This document shows positions 36,488 to 47,622 of a stretch of DNA of 64,000 nt, piece by piece; position 1 is the stretch's first letter; each line of letters opens with the position of its first letter. The DNA comes from DASQFQ01 sp963805525 (GTDB taxonomy: Bacteria; Actinomycetota; Thermoleophilia; Solirubrobacterales; Solirubrobacteraceae): positions 54,287-118,286 of the forward strand of contig CAWDUT010000003.1 in assembly GCA_963805525.1 (NCBI GenBank), written 5' to 3'. A program made the translations under genes and the position numbers. The notes under the pieces are model-generated. The model was not told the DNA's origin. It saw only the letters and a program-made list of their open reading frames with translations, and searched no databases.

Positions 36488-37662
36488 GGCTGCAGCACGA
36501 TCTTCACCGCGCCGTCCTGCTTCTTCTGGAACGTCTCGTAGGCCTCCGGGGCCGAGGTGAGCGGCAGCCGGTGCGTCGCGAAGTCCTCGACGCCGAGGAC
36601 GTCCTCGTCCTCGAGCAGGGGCATGATCTCGTCGATCCAGCGCTTGACGTTCGCCTGGCCCATGCGCAGGTTGATCTGCTTGTCGAACATGGTCAGCAGC
36701 GGCATCGGGTCGACCATGCCGCCGTAGACGCCGGAGAGTGAGATCGTCCCGCCGCGGCGGACCGAGTCGATGGCCGCGTTGACCACGCTGAGACGGTCGA
36801 CGCCGGCCTTCTCCATCATCTTCGCGGCGATCGCGTCGGGGATGAGGCCGACGAGCTGCTGCGCCGCCTTGCCGTACGGCGCGCCGTGCGCTTCCATCCC
36901 GACCGCGTCGATCACCGAGTCGGGGCCGCGGCCGTCGGTCAGCGCCCGGAGCGCGTCGCCGATGTCGTCGTGATCGGAGGTGTCGAGCACCTCGATCCCG
37001 TTGGCCCGCGCGCGGATGATCCGCTCCGGGACGAGGTCGATGCCGATCACGCGGGCGCCCTTGTGCTTGGCGACGCGCGTGCACATGTCGCCGATCGGGC
37101 CGAGGCCGAAGACCGCGACCGTCCCGCCCTCGGGGATGTTCGCGTACTCGACCGCCTGCCACGCGGTCGGCAGGACGTCGGAGAGGTAGAGGAAGCGATC
37201 GTCGCTCGGCCCCTCGGGCACCTTGATCGGGCCGTACTGCGCCTGTGGCACGCGCAGGAACTCGGCCTGCCCGCCGGGGACCTGGCCGTAGAGCTTCGTG
37301 TAGCCGAACAGCGACGCTCCCATGCCCTGATCGCGGTTCTGGGTGGTCTCGCACTGGGACTGCAGCCCGTGGTCGCACATGAAGCACGAGCCGCAGGAGA
37401 TGTTGAACGGGATCACCACGCGGTCGCCGTTGGCGATGTGGGTGACCTCGGCGCCGACCTCCTCGACGATGCCCATCGGCTCGTGGCCGAGGATGTCGCC
37501 TTCGCCCATGAACGGGCCGAGGACCTCGTAGAGGTGGAGGTCGGAGCCGCAGATGCCGGTCGACGTGATGCGGACGATCGCGTCGGTCGGGTGTTGGATG
37601 CTCGGATCGGGGACGGTGTCGACGCGGACGTCGCGCTTCCCGTGCCAGGTGACAGCTTTCAT
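36484..37662 (-). CDS. Zinc-dependent alcohol/formaldehyde dehydrogenase family
   Basis: 392 residues of the medium-chain dehydrogenase family, closest in style to glutathione-independent formaldehyde dehydrogenases. Catalytic zinc ligands are Cys38 (GICGSD) and His60-Glu61 (GHEPMG). Structural zinc Cys residues are at 90, 93, 96 and 104. The NAD motif is VFGLGPIGDM, and the insert RDQGMGASLFGY is typical of the formaldehyde dehydrogenase group. It is a single gene. If a demethylating Rieske enzyme is active nearby, it could handle released formaldehyde; this is inference. Confidence 0.92.
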   Translation of the reverse strand: MKAVTWHGKRDVRVDTVPDPSIQHPTDAIVRITSTGICGSDLHLYEVLGPFMGEGDILGHEPMGIVEEVGAEVTHIANGDRVVIPFNISCGSCFMCDHGLQSQCETTQNRDQGMGASLFGYTKLYGQVPGGQAEFLRVPQAQYGPIKVPEGPSDDRFLYLSDVLPTAWQAVEYANIPEGGTVAVFGLGPIGDMCTRVAKHKGARVIGIDLVPERIIRARANGIEVLDTSDHDDIGDALRALTDGRGPDSVIDAVGMEAHGAPYGKAAQQLVGLIPDAIAAKMMEKAGVDRLSVVNAAIDSVRRGGTISLSGVYGGMVDPMPLLTMFDKQINLRMGQANVKRWIDEIMPLLEDEDVLGVEDFATHRLPLTSAPEAYETFQKKQDGAVKIVLQP

Positions 37663-37697
37663 GCCGCCGCCCTATCCAGCGCGTGGGGGTCGAAAAA

Positions 37698-38228
37698 CTA
37701 GCCGGCCCAGCGCTGCGCGCGGCTCAGGATCTCGGCCACCACCGCGCCCTTGGCGGTGGAGTAGTCGTTCGTCGCCTCCCACTCCCGGCGCGCCAACTCG
37801 CGCTTGGTGTCTTCGTAGAGACGCCGGTCCTCGGGGTTGTGGCGGAGCCAGTCGCGGAACAGGAGGCGGGTGCGCGCGGCGTCGCTGCCCTCGCTGTAGA
37901 CGTGGACGTGGACGTCCTGGTCCGGCGTGCGGAACATGCGGTGGCCGGGCTGGCGGAGGCGGATCGCGAAGCCGGCGCGCTCGAGCGCGGGGGCGTAGGC
38001 GGGCTCGTCGTCGGCGTCGTCGACGGTCACCAGGACGTCGACGATGCCCTTGGCGCCGAGGCCGGGGACCGCGGTGGAGCCGAAGTGCTCGATCCGGCGG
38101 GCTCGTTCGCCGAGGGCCTGCCGGAGCGCGGCGTCGACCTGCTCGAAGCGCGCCGTCCACGCGGGGTCGTAGTCCTCGATGACGATGTCGCGCTTCTCCG
38201 GCCCGCCGATGAACACCGCATCGTCCAC
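37698..38228 (-). CDS. GrpB family protein (nucleotidyltransferase fold)
   Basis: 176 residues from GTG 38228 (another GTG at 38216). The GrpB/UPF0157 signature is visible: IVIEDYDPAWTARFE, then IEHFGSTAVPGLGAKGIVDVLV, and the HVHVYSEGS and LLFRDWLRHNPEDRR segments. The HxGSTAVPGL motif corresponds to the nucleotidyltransferase active site. Function in the cell is not known; some members are fused to dephospho-CoA kinase. Confidence 0.9.
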   Translation of the reverse strand: MDDAVFIGGPEKRDIVIEDYDPAWTARFEQVDAALRQALGERARRIEHFGSTAVPGLGAKGIVDVLVTVDDADDEPAYAPALERAGFAIRLRQPGHRMFRTPDQDVHVHVYSEGSDAARTRLLFRDWLRHNPEDRRLYEDTKRELARREWEATNDYSTAKGAVVAEILSRAQRWAG

Positions 38229-38257
38229 TGGCGCGCAGTCTCCTCCGTCCGGGCGCC

Positions 38258-39751
38258 TCAGGGCAAGTGCGATTCGTCCAGCCGCTCGCGCCGCGCGGTC
38301 GCGTTGCCCGAGCCGGGGTCGATCTCGACCAGATCGACCGCCAGTGGGGAGAAGCTCGGCGTCGTCTCGTAGGTGATGCGGGCGATGCCGACCTTGCTCT
38401 TCTCCTTCAGGTTGCCGGTCCCGCCCGCGCCGACCGTGCCGGCGTTGATGATCGTGGCGCCGGCGCTGCGGGTGAGCTCCTGATGGTGCGTGTGGCCGAC
38501 CAGGAACAGGAGCGGCTTGGCGCGGTTCTCCTCCTCGAGCTCTTTGAGTGCGTCCGGCAGCAGCGCGGGGTTGTGCACCATCACGATGTCGACGTCGTCG
38601 CGGAGCGGGCGCAGCCAGGTCGCGAACCGCTCGATCTCCGCCTGGTCGGGCTTCTGGAAGATGTCCGCGAAGCCGTCGCCGGCGCTGCGCTCGTACGGGT
38701 CGTCGTAGCCGGCCACGCGGATGCCCTTGATCTTCACGATCGGCTCGCCGGTCGTCTGGCTGTGGCCGTCGAGGCGGCCGGTCCGGGTGAGGACGATCGC
38801 GCCGTCGCGCGCGAGCCGGTTCGCGAGCTGGTCGGAGTCGTGGTTGCCGGGGACGAACACGAACGGGCTGCCGGTGTGGATGACGCGGCTGACGACGCTT
38901 GCCTCCACCGGGCTGCCGCGGTCGGTGAGGTCGCCGGGGAAGAAGACCGGGCCCTTGGCGGCGGTCCGCTCGAGGATCGGGATCGCGACGATGTTGTTGT
39001 GGAGGTCTGAGGCGAGCGTGAAGCGCGGGCGGTCCTCGAGCGCGGGGCGGTTGCCGGGGGCGGTGACGAGGCGCGCGAGGCCGACGAGCTGGGAGTTGAG
39101 CTCCTGGTCGAGCGCGCGCGAGCCGCGCTGGGCGGCCTCCACGGCGCTGAGGGCGCGTGGGATGTCGGGGCCGAAGGCGTAGTACTGCGGGGTGTCGATC
39201 TGGCCGCGGGGCGGGAGGAAGAGGACGAGCGCCGCCGCGGTCAGGAGCGCGGTGCCGATCGCCGTGCCGACCGTGTATCGGAGCTTGGGCGTCGCTCCGC
39301 CTCGGACCGCGAACGCGGTCAGCACCCCGAGCGAGCCGCCGCACAGCAGCACGGTGAGGATGAGGTTGCGCAGGTAGGTGGCGATGCCGTCGCGCGCCTC
39401 CTTGCGGACGCGGTCGACGTCGATCCGGTGGCCGGTGGCGACCTTCTTGACCGTGTTGCGGTCGATCGTGCGCAGGTCGACGCGCAGGCGAGCCGGCAGC
39501 CGGATCGCCTCGAAGCGCGCGCCCCAGTCGACGAGCGGCACGTAGACGTCGAGCGCGCCCTTGTGGCCGGGGGAGACGCTGAGCTTGATCGTGCCGACGC
39601 TGAGCGCACGGTCCTGGCGGAAGCTGACGAGCGCGAAGTAGCCGCCGGCCAGCGTGGCGACGACGATCGCGGCGATCGCCGAGACCCTCAGGAGCGCGCG
39701 AGAAAGTCTCTGAGCGCGTTCGTGGTCGACCAGAAGGCGAGCTCCTGCCAT
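38258..39751 (-). CDS. Membrane-anchored metallophosphoesterase
   Basis: 497 residues. Three hydrophobic segments lie at about residues 20-46, 125-150 and 158-180, followed by a calcineurin-like phosphoesterase domain with FTLASDLHNN, FFPGDLTDRG, VPGNHDSDQ, VMVHNPAL and VGHTHHQE. The catalytic part is therefore probably extracellular or held at the membrane. The 5' end overlaps the Nudix gene by 64 bp if the first ATG is used, so a later start is possible. Confidence 0.87.
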   Translation of the reverse strand: MAGARLLVDHERAQRLSRALLRVSAIAAIVVATLAGGYFALVSFRQDRALSVGTIKLSVSPGHKGALDVYVPLVDWGARFEAIRLPARLRVDLRTIDRNTVKKVATGHRIDVDRVRKEARDGIATYLRNLILTVLLCGGSLGVLTAFAVRGGATPKLRYTVGTAIGTALLTAAALVLFLPPRGQIDTPQYYAFGPDIPRALSAVEAAQRGSRALDQELNSQLVGLARLVTAPGNRPALEDRPRFTLASDLHNNIVAIPILERTAAKGPVFFPGDLTDRGSPVEASVVSRVIHTGSPFVFVPGNHDSDQLANRLARDGAIVLTRTGRLDGHSQTTGEPIVKIKGIRVAGYDDPYERSAGDGFADIFQKPDQAEIERFATWLRPLRDDVDIVMVHNPALLPDALKELEEENRAKPLLFLVGHTHHQELTRSAGATIINAGTVGAGGTGNLKEKSKVGIARITYETTPSFSPLAVDLVEIDPGSGNATARRERLDESHLP

Positions 39752-40194
39752 GGGATCTCGTCGGGCGCGAAGGCCTCGACCTGTAGCGCCTCGGGGGTGG
39801 TCTGGGGTTCGTCGGCGATGGTGGCGGCGAAGACGATCAGCACGACGCGCTCGTCGGGTCTCGAGTACACGCCCACCAGCCCGGTCAGCTGGATGTCCGC
39901 CCGGATCTCCTCCTGCGCCTCCCGGGTGGCGGCCTCCTCCACCGACTCACCGAGGTCCACGAAGCCGCCGGGGAACGTCCACAGGTCCTTGCCGGGATCG
40001 AAGCCTCTCCGCAGCAGGACGATCTCACCGGCGGCCGTCACCGGGATCGCGGCCGATACCGGCTTCGGGTTGTAGTAGGCGCCGTAGCCGCAGTGCGGGC
40101 AGCTGATCGAACGCGGGTAGGCGACCTCGGCCGCGTTTCCGCAGCGTGGGCAGAAGCGGGCGTCTTCGAGCGCTGGGTTAAGGCCGTCGCTCAT
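39688..40194 (-). CDS. Nudix hydrolase with N-terminal zinc ribbon
   Basis: 168 residues from ATG 40194. A zinc ribbon (FCPRCG and ISCPHCG, about residues 14-37) precedes the Nudix fold. The Nudix box GGFVDLGESVEEAATREAQEEI is complete, with the REAQEE metal-binding helix. NudC-like proteins with this arrangement hydrolyse NAD(H) or related dinucleotides, but the SQPWPFPxS NudC motif is not seen. Overlaps both neighbours. Confidence 0.92.
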   Translation of the reverse strand: MSDGLNPALEDARFCPRCGNAAEVAYPRSISCPHCGYGAYYNPKPVSAAIPVTAAGEIVLLRRGFDPGKDLWTFPGGFVDLGESVEEAATREAQEEIRADIQLTGLVGVYSRPDERVVLIVFAATIADEPQTTPEALQVEAFAPDEIPWQELAFWSTTNALRDFLARS

Positions 40195-40915
40195 ACAGGT
40201 GGATCTCGCCGAGCGGCTGGTAGCCGAGGCGCGCGTAGATGCCCTGGCCGAGCTTGGAGGCCTGCAGCGAGGTGGTGATCCGTCCGCGCTCCGCCGCCTC
40301 GTGCAGCGCGTCGGCGAGGATCCGGCTGGCCAGGTGCTCGCCCCGGTTGGCGGGGAGCGTGGCGACGAAGCTGACGAACGCGTCATTGCCCACGTCCTGG
40401 ACGAGCGCGACCGACATTGCTTCCTTGAGCTCGCGGATGCCGTAGGTGTGCAGCTCGTTGGCCGGGAGGGACGTGATCGGGTCGCTGATTGTGCCCGCGG
40501 GAAGGTCGTAGGCGGCGTCGTTGACCACGCCGACCTCGTCGAGGGTGACGCGGACCACCTGCCGGTCGGGCGCATGGTCGATGTCGTCCAGCTCAGCGGC
40601 CATGAGGATGGGCGTGCTGTCGAGCACGAGCCCTTTGGCGGTCAGCGCCTCCGCGTCCTCGGTGCGGGACGGGTCGATCCACACGCCCCACTTCGGCTGG
40701 CCGTCGTAGAAGCGCTCGATCTCGTCGATGTGCTCCGCGATGCCGTTCTCGCGCGGGACGGCGGCGTTGATCAGCGACGAGTGGGTCGCGGGCACCCGGC
40801 TCGCGACGAAGGCGTCGTGCTCCAGCACCTCGGCGTCGGGAGCGTGCAGCCCCAGCAAGCGCTGGAAGGCGGCGAGTGAGCGCCAGGCCGTTTGGGTGAG
40901 ATCTCGATCGCCCAC
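40178..40915 (-). CDS. GNAT family acetyltransferase-like protein
   Basis: 245 residues. The C-terminal part contains AMSVALVQDVGNDAFVSFVATLPANRGEHLASRI, matching the cofactor strand and loop of GNAT proteins (short piece PANRGEHLASRI), followed by GQGIYARLGYQPLGEIHLYER, the usual end. The N-terminal 110 residues may be a degenerate GNAT repeat. Substrate unknown. Overlaps the Nudix gene by 17 bp. Confidence 0.8.
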   Translation of the reverse strand: MGDRDLTQTAWRSLAAFQRLLGLHAPDAEVLEHDAFVASRVPATHSSLINAAVPRENGIAEHIDEIERFYDGQPKWGVWIDPSRTEDAEALTAKGLVLDSTPILMAAELDDIDHAPDRQVVRVTLDEVGVVNDAAYDLPAGTISDPITSLPANELHTYGIRELKEAMSVALVQDVGNDAFVSFVATLPANRGEHLASRILADALHEAAERGRITTSLQASKLGQGIYARLGYQPLGEIHLYERRP

Positions 40916-40948
40916 GACGCTCGAGCCTAGTAGCCGAGGATCTCCTCC

Positions 40949-41488
40949 TCAGCCCCGCCTGAACGTCCCGATCAGGCTGCCGCGTGCGAGCGCCTGCTTC
41001 TTGATCGCGGCGCGGACGTCGTCCGGCTTCGCGCCTGGCTCCAGTCCCGGGTCGGCGCGCAGCGCGTAGAGGTTGAACTCGTAGTGGTGGGCCTGGTCGC
41101 CCTTGGGTGGGCACGGGCCGCCGTAGTGGTCGTCGCCGAACGAGTTCTCGCCCTGCTGCGAGTGGCTCGGCGCCTTGCCCGCGTCAAACCGGCGCACGCT
41201 CGGCGTGATCCCGTACACCGTCCAGTGCACGAACGTCCCGCCCGGCGCGTCGGGGTCCTCCATCAGCAGCGCGAGCGATCTCGTTCCCGCCGGCACGTCC
41301 GACCAGGCGAGCGGTGGAGAAGTCTGCTTGCCGTCGCAGGTGTACCTCGTCGGGATCGTCCCGCCGGCCTTGAACGCCGAGCTCGTCAGCTCGATCCCGG
41401 GCGGCGCGTCGGGAGCGGGCTCCGCCGCCTCCTTGCTCCCACCGCATCCCGCGAGCAGCACGAGACCCAAGATCAACCAACGAGCCAC
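40949..41488 (-). CDS. YbhB/YbcL-type PEBP lipoprotein
   Basis: 179 residues. Lipobox LLAGC (Cys15) marks it as a lipoprotein. The PEBP (Raf-kinase-inhibitor-like) fold is shown by IPTRYTCDGKQTSPPLAWSD, LLMEDPDAPGGTFVHWTVYG and YGGPCPPKGDQAHHYEFNLYAL, the ligand pocket motifs. Function in bacteria is uncertain. Confidence 0.93.
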   Translation of the reverse strand: MARWLILGLVLLAGCGGSKEAAEPAPDAPPGIELTSSAFKAGGTIPTRYTCDGKQTSPPLAWSDVPAGTRSLALLMEDPDAPGGTFVHWTVYGITPSVRRFDAGKAPSHSQQGENSFGDDHYGGPCPPKGDQAHHYEFNLYALRADPGLEPGAKPDDVRAAIKKQALARGSLIGTFRRG

Positions 41489-41580
41489 GCCTCGAGCCTA
41501 GCCGTGGGCGGACTGACTACGGACGCCCGCGTCGCGGAACCCCCGATGGCAGGCGAGCGCACCGACCGTAGCGTGAGGGT

Positions 41581-42120
41581 ATGCGCCAGCGCTACGCGAT
41601 CGCCGCAGTGCTCGCGGCCGCCGTCACCGGCATCACGCTCGAGGCGGCGTTCCCCGCGGTGCGCGCCTGGCTCTTCGACCATCCGTTCTCCAACGCCGTG
41701 CTCGTCGGCGTCCTGCTCATCTCCGCCACCTACCTGGTCGTCGAGCGCGCGCTGGAGGAACGCGAGCGCCGCCGCTGGAGCGAAGCCGCCGGCCCCCTCC
41801 TGCAGGCGATCGCCGTGGCCGGCGCCGGCACCGACGCGGAGCTCCGGGCGGGAGCGCCGGGTCGCGAGGGCGAGTGGCTCGGCCAGCTCCTCGAGCGCTA
41901 CCAGGCCGCGCTGACCGGGACCCCGGAGCTGATCGAGCACTGGCACGCGGCGCTCTCGCTCGTCCAGCACGCACGGGCCGCGGAGGCGGGGCCGGACGCG
42001 GACTACGAGGCCGCTTGGCGGCGGTTCCGTGACACGTTCGCCGACGTCCACGACTTCGCCGCGGACGCGCCCGGCGCGGGCGCGACGTGGGCCGTGCTCC
42101 CGGCCGTGCACCGGTCGTAG
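41581..42120 (+). CDS. Small two-helix membrane protein of unknown function
   Basis: 179 residues. Two hydrophobic segments at about residues 5-22 and 38-55 are followed by a charged helical cytoplasmic domain (ERALEERERRRWSEAAGPLL). The family is not recognised. It lies between the PEBP gene and the kinase gene, transcribed with the kinase, with 77 bp between. Confidence 0.65.
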   Translation: MRQRYAIAAVLAAAVTGITLEAAFPAVRAWLFDHPFSNAVLVGVLLISATYLVVERALEERERRRWSEAAGPLLQAIAVAGAGTDAELRAGAPGREGEWLGQLLERYQAALTGTPELIEHWHAALSLVQHARAAEAGPDADYEAAWRRFRDTFADVHDFAADAPGAGATWAVLPAVHRS

Positions 42121-42197
42121 TTTTCCTGCGCGCTCAGCGGATTCCGACCGATGGCGGGCGCGTGAGCGCGGCGTAGCGTCGACTGTGGAGACATCCG

Positions 42198-44684
<2,487 letters not shown>

Positions 44685-44686
44685 CG

Positions 44687-44703
44687 GGGCGAGGATCTCG
44701 CCC
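44687..44703 (+). terminator. Hairpin after the kinase gene
   Basis: GGGCGAG and CTCGCCC form a perfect 7-bp stem with the loop GAT, starting 3 bp after the kinase stop. No T-run follows. It may terminate the kinase transcript before the integrase remnant. Confidence 0.5.
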
Positions 44704-44721
44704 GCCGCCCCTAGGACCCGA

Positions 44722-45654
44722 GTGCGTCAGCGCTCGCGACTTCGGCTCGAACGATTCGTCGAGGAGTGGTGGGCGCTCTACGCCGAGCCGCAACTCGAGC
44801 CGGCGACGCTGCGCACCTACCGGTGGGTCTGGGAGCAGCACGCGCGGCCTCACCTCGGAATATTGCGCCTGCGCGACGTCACGCCCCTGGCGATCGCGCG
44901 CTTTCGCGCGGAGCGCGAGGCCGCCAGTGCGGGCGTCGAGACGATCCGCAAGACGTTCACGATGCTCGGCAGCGTGTTCTCGTGCGCGGTCGAGTGGCAA
45001 CTCGTGGATCGCAACCCCGTCCGCGCGGCTCGCAAGCCGAGGGCGTCGGGCACACGCGCGGCGGTCATCGCCGAACCGGAGCAGGTCGAGGCGATGCGCG
45101 CCTGGTTGCTCACGCGCGGGACGCGAGCGAGACGCGGGTCTGATCGCGCTCCTCGCCTGCGCGGGGCTGCGTCCGGGCGAAGCGCTCGCGCTCGAGTGGC
45201 GCCACGTCCGCGACCGCACCCTGGTGGTCGAGCAGGCGGTGTCCGACGGGCGCGTCAAGGCGCTGAAGAACCGCCCAGGCCGCGAGCCGTCCGTCTCCTC
45301 GAGCCGCTCCGAGAGGATCTCGAGCCCCACCGCGAGCGCAGCGGACCGGTGATCGGGCGGAGCGACGGCGGCTTCTGGCGCGAGACCGACTGGCGCAACT
45401 GGCGCCGCCGAGTATTCCGGCCGGCCGCGGAGAGCGCCGGGCTCGCCGGCGCCCGCCCCTACGACCTCCGCCACTCGTTCGCCTCGCTGCTGATCGCCGA
45501 GGGCCGCCTCTCGATCGTCGAGATCGCCGCCCAGCTGGGCCACAACCCGACGGTCTGCCTCGACATCTACGGGCACGTGATGGCGGAGCGAGGAAGTGGG
45601 GAGAAGGCAACCGCGGAGGCACTCATCTGGGCGGCACGCGCGCAGAGAGATTGA
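44722..45654 (+). pseudogene. Tyrosine recombinase/integrase, N-truncated with two frameshifts
   Basis: The sequence starts at LRLERFVEEWWALYAEPQLE, which is the core-binding domain. The N-terminal arm-binding domain seen in the related gene at 53778 is missing. Similarity runs in one frame to about 45120, moves to another frame (RDAGLIALLACAGLRPGE, VSDGRVKALKNRPG) until about 45285, then returns for the catalytic end: ARPYDLRHSFASLL, AAQLGHNPTVCLDIYGHV with the Tyr nucleophile. The two shifts restore the original frame, so an intact-looking 310-codon ORF exists but its middle third is nonsense, including the first catalytic Arg region. Confidence 0.85.
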
Positions 45655-45657
45655 TCA

Positions 45658-45691
45658 CATGCTACCAACATGCAAACATGCGAAGAGCATG
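45658..45691. promoter_or_regulatory. Candidate VapBC operator
   Basis: CATGC occurs three times (45658, 45669, 45677), and CATGC-GAAGA-GCATG at 45677-45691 is a perfect inverted repeat that ends in the vapB start codon. The stretch is A+T-rich compared with its surroundings. FitA-type VapB antitoxins repress their own promoters through such repeats, so this is the likely autoregulatory site. Confidence 0.5.
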
Positions 45692-45913
45692 AAAATGATC
45701 CAGATACGCAACGTGCCCGACGAGCTACATCGATCGTTGAAGGTGCGAGCGGCACGCGAGGGCACGACGCTCTCGGAGCTGATCCTCACCGAGCTGCCCC
45801 GCCTCGCGAACAAGCCGTCGCCTCAGGAGCTGCTCGAGCGCATCCGTAGCCGGACGCCGGTCGGTGGCCCGCCCGCGGCCGAGCTCATCAGAGCTGAGCG
45901 ACCCGAGCGCTGA
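45689..45913 (+). CDS. vapB: VapB/FitA-like antitoxin
   Basis: 74 residues from ATG 45689. MIQIRNVPDELHRSLKVRAA followed by GTTLSELILTEL is the ribbon-helix-helix pattern of FitA-type antitoxins. The C-terminal part (about 45-74), rich in Arg, Glu and Pro, should thread into the toxin. A longer reading from 45596 overlaps the integrase remnant and is unlikely. It overlaps vapC by one base (TGATG). Confidence 0.9.
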   Translation: MKMIQIRNVPDELHRSLKVRAAREGTTLSELILTELPRLANKPSPQELLERIRSRTPVGGPPAAELIRAERPER

Positions 45914-46326
45914 TGCTCGTCGTCGATGCCAGCGCGCTCGCCGAGCTCCTGCTCGGCCGGCGCGCGGCGGGACGAGTGGAGGAGCATCTCGCCGAGCACG
46001 AATTCGATCTCCACGCGCCGCACCTCATCGACCTGGAGGTCCTCAGCGCCCTGCGGCGGCTCGTGGCGTCAGGCGACGCGACCGCCGAACGCGGCGACGA
46101 GGCCGTCGCGGACTTCCTCGATCTTGCCGTCGAGCGTTATCCGCACGATGTGCTCGCTCCCCGCATCTGGCAGCTCCGCGAGAACTTCTCCCCCTACGAC
46201 GCGGCCTACGTCGCGCTCGCCGAATCCCTGACCGACGAGGCGGTGCCGCTACTGACGGCCGACGCCCCGCTCGGACGCGCGGTACGCAAGCACCTCAAGA
46301 TCGCCGTGCTTCTCGTCGATGCTTGA
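45913..46326 (+). CDS. vapC: VapC PIN-domain ribonuclease toxin
   Basis: 137 residues. PIN-domain acidic residues are in place: Asp5 (VVDASAL), Glu42 (DLEVLSAL), Asp96 (SPYDAAYVALAE) and Asp117 (LLTADAPL). VapC toxins cleave tRNA or rRNA. Complete and directly coupled to vapB. The gene ends 33 bp before tRNA-Thr, just outside the integrated element, and lies next to the integrase remnant, so the pair may be left over from an earlier integration. Confidence 0.93.
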   Translation: MLVVDASALAELLLGRRAAGRVEEHLAEHEFDLHAPHLIDLEVLSALRRLVASGDATAERGDEAVADFLDLAVERYPHDVLAPRIWQLRENFSPYDAAYVALAESLTDEAVPLLTADAPLGRAVRKHLKIAVLLVDA

Positions 46327-46359
46327 GCTACCCTGCGGGCGTCGCGTCCGCGCGGCCGC

Positions 46360-46432
<73 letters not shown>

Positions 46433-46437
46433 CTCGC

Positions 46438-46464
46438 AAAGCCGCCGCATATGGCGGCTTTTTG
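46438..46464 (+). terminator. Rho-independent terminator after tRNA-Thr
   Basis: AAAGCCGCC and GGCGGCTTT form a 9-bp stem around GCATAT, followed by TTGTTT. It is the clearest intrinsic terminator in the window and lies just inside the element, so the element supplies the terminator of the host tRNA. Confidence 0.88.
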
Positions 46465-46504
46465 TTTGGGCTGAGTGGCGGCGCGGGAGCGCGAAACGTT
46501 CTCG

Positions 46505-46526
46505 TGGGCCGTATTTGGGCCGCATT
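46505..46526 (+). repeat. Paired 11-bp repeats inside left end (possible integrase arm sites)
   Basis: TGGGCCGTATT is followed directly by TGGGCCGCATT. The same pair, with one base changed in each unit, is found at 62193-62214 inside the right end. Both pairs are 73 to 95 bp from the att repeat. Short direct repeats in both arms are how tyrosine integrases recognise attP. On the reverse strand the sequence also reads as the peptide MRPK, so a coding origin (an old integrase tail) is the alternative. Confidence 0.6.
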
Positions 46527-46739
46527 AGAACTAAGTAGCCGGCCGTGAGCGCCAGGCGGAAGGGGTCGCCGTCGGCTATTCGAACGGAGTCGGTGAGCTC
46601 GCCCGGGAACCGCTCGATGTCCTCGGCGAAGGTCAGCAGCGGCACGAGGTCGTCTGCGATGGCGCTCGGCGAGCGCGTCGATGGCTCGCGGCGACGCGCG
46701 ACGAAGTTCGTAGCGCGGCGCCCTCGAGCCGAGCGCACG

Positions 46740-46880
46740 CGGTTCGTGGCAGGGAGCGCTCGATCGGCAGTCGAGCGAGGCGCTTGTTGCCGTCGACGAG
46801 CGGGCGGTTGCTGCCAGGGAATGCAGCAGCGCGGCGGCCTTCGCGAGCAGAGCTGGGTAGGCGTCCTGGCCGAGCACGTG
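46740..46880 (-). pseudogene. Doc/Fic toxin remnant
   Basis: In one frame 46877-46811 reads VLGQDAYPALLAKAAALLHSLA, matching the middle of Doc-family toxins (short piece GQDAYPALLAKAAALLHSL). At about 46812 the frame changes and continues NRPLVDGNKRLARL, the Fic/Doc DGNKR motif. The usual His of the motif is replaced by Arg-Pro. The rest of the gene is not recognisable. It lies just downstream of an antitoxin fragment in the same direction. Confidence 0.7.
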
Positions 46881-47110
46881 CCTGCGGCGGGTGCAGCGCG
46901 AAGCCAGGAGCCCCATGTGCTCCCCGGCGACCTCGACCCGCGGCGCGCCCGAGCACGAGCTCGTCAGCGCGCTGGCGTCCGACGAGCGCCTGCTCGACGG
47001 TGAGGTCGTCGCGTCACTCGCCGGGGCGGCGCAGCAGATCGGACGAACCGCTCTGCACGCGGGCAGCCGTCCTGCGGTGAGGCCTGTCGGCCTGCGCGCG
47101 CAGGCGAGGA

Positions 47111-47224
47111 TCAGGTCGTCGAGCGCGGCCACCGCGACTGCTGCATGCTGCGCCCTTCGCGCTCGGCGCGGGCGCGGATCTGGATCAGCGCGGCGGACTG
47201 CTCATCGGTCAGGCGAAGCGTCAT
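47111..47224 (-). pseudogene. Antitoxin fragment (ribbon-helix-helix type)
   Basis: ATG 47224 starts TLRLTDEQSAALIQIRARAE then REGRSMQQ, the pattern of short antitoxins found before Doc toxins. The frame then leaves the family pattern and stops after 37 codons. In another frame the sequence continues AVAVAALDDLILACA, the expected second half. One frameshift has thus split the antitoxin, and the partner toxin at 46740-46880 is also broken. Confidence 0.65.
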
Positions 47225-47622
47225 GGCCCAGATTCGTCGATGACTTCGTCGAGCATCGCCAGCGACGGATACCACTCACACGGGCACGGCTGGCACGCCG
47301 CGCGTGTGCCTCGAGGAGGCCCACTCCTCGCAGCACGGCGCCGCAGTCCGAGGATCACCGCTCGCACAGTCGTGCTCGTCGATGGGTCCACGATGTCGTC
47401 GTTGCCCTTTGAGGTCCATGTAGAGCGTGACGCCATCGCGCCCAGCTGACCTTCAGCAGGTCCAGCTCGGTCGTCGTGCTCTGCGGACACGAAGCGCGGC
47501 GAGGCCCGCCTCCTCGAGCCGAGCGGCAAAGCGACGCGCGGCGACGCCGGGGTCCATCGCGACGCGTCCGAAGTCCATGCCTCCTGTAGGCCAGGGCGTG
47601 GAGATCTCGCCCCGCGGTCCGC
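47225..47622. other. Degenerate region without a supported gene
   Basis: About 400 bp between the antitoxin remnant and the DUF3024 gene. On the reverse strand, pieces such as DFGRVAMDPGVAARRFAARL (near 47577) and DGVTLYMDLKGQRR (near 47435) look like coding sequence but lie in different frames. They probably come from one decayed gene that I cannot identify. Open frames on the forward strand are compositional. Confidence 0.4.
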
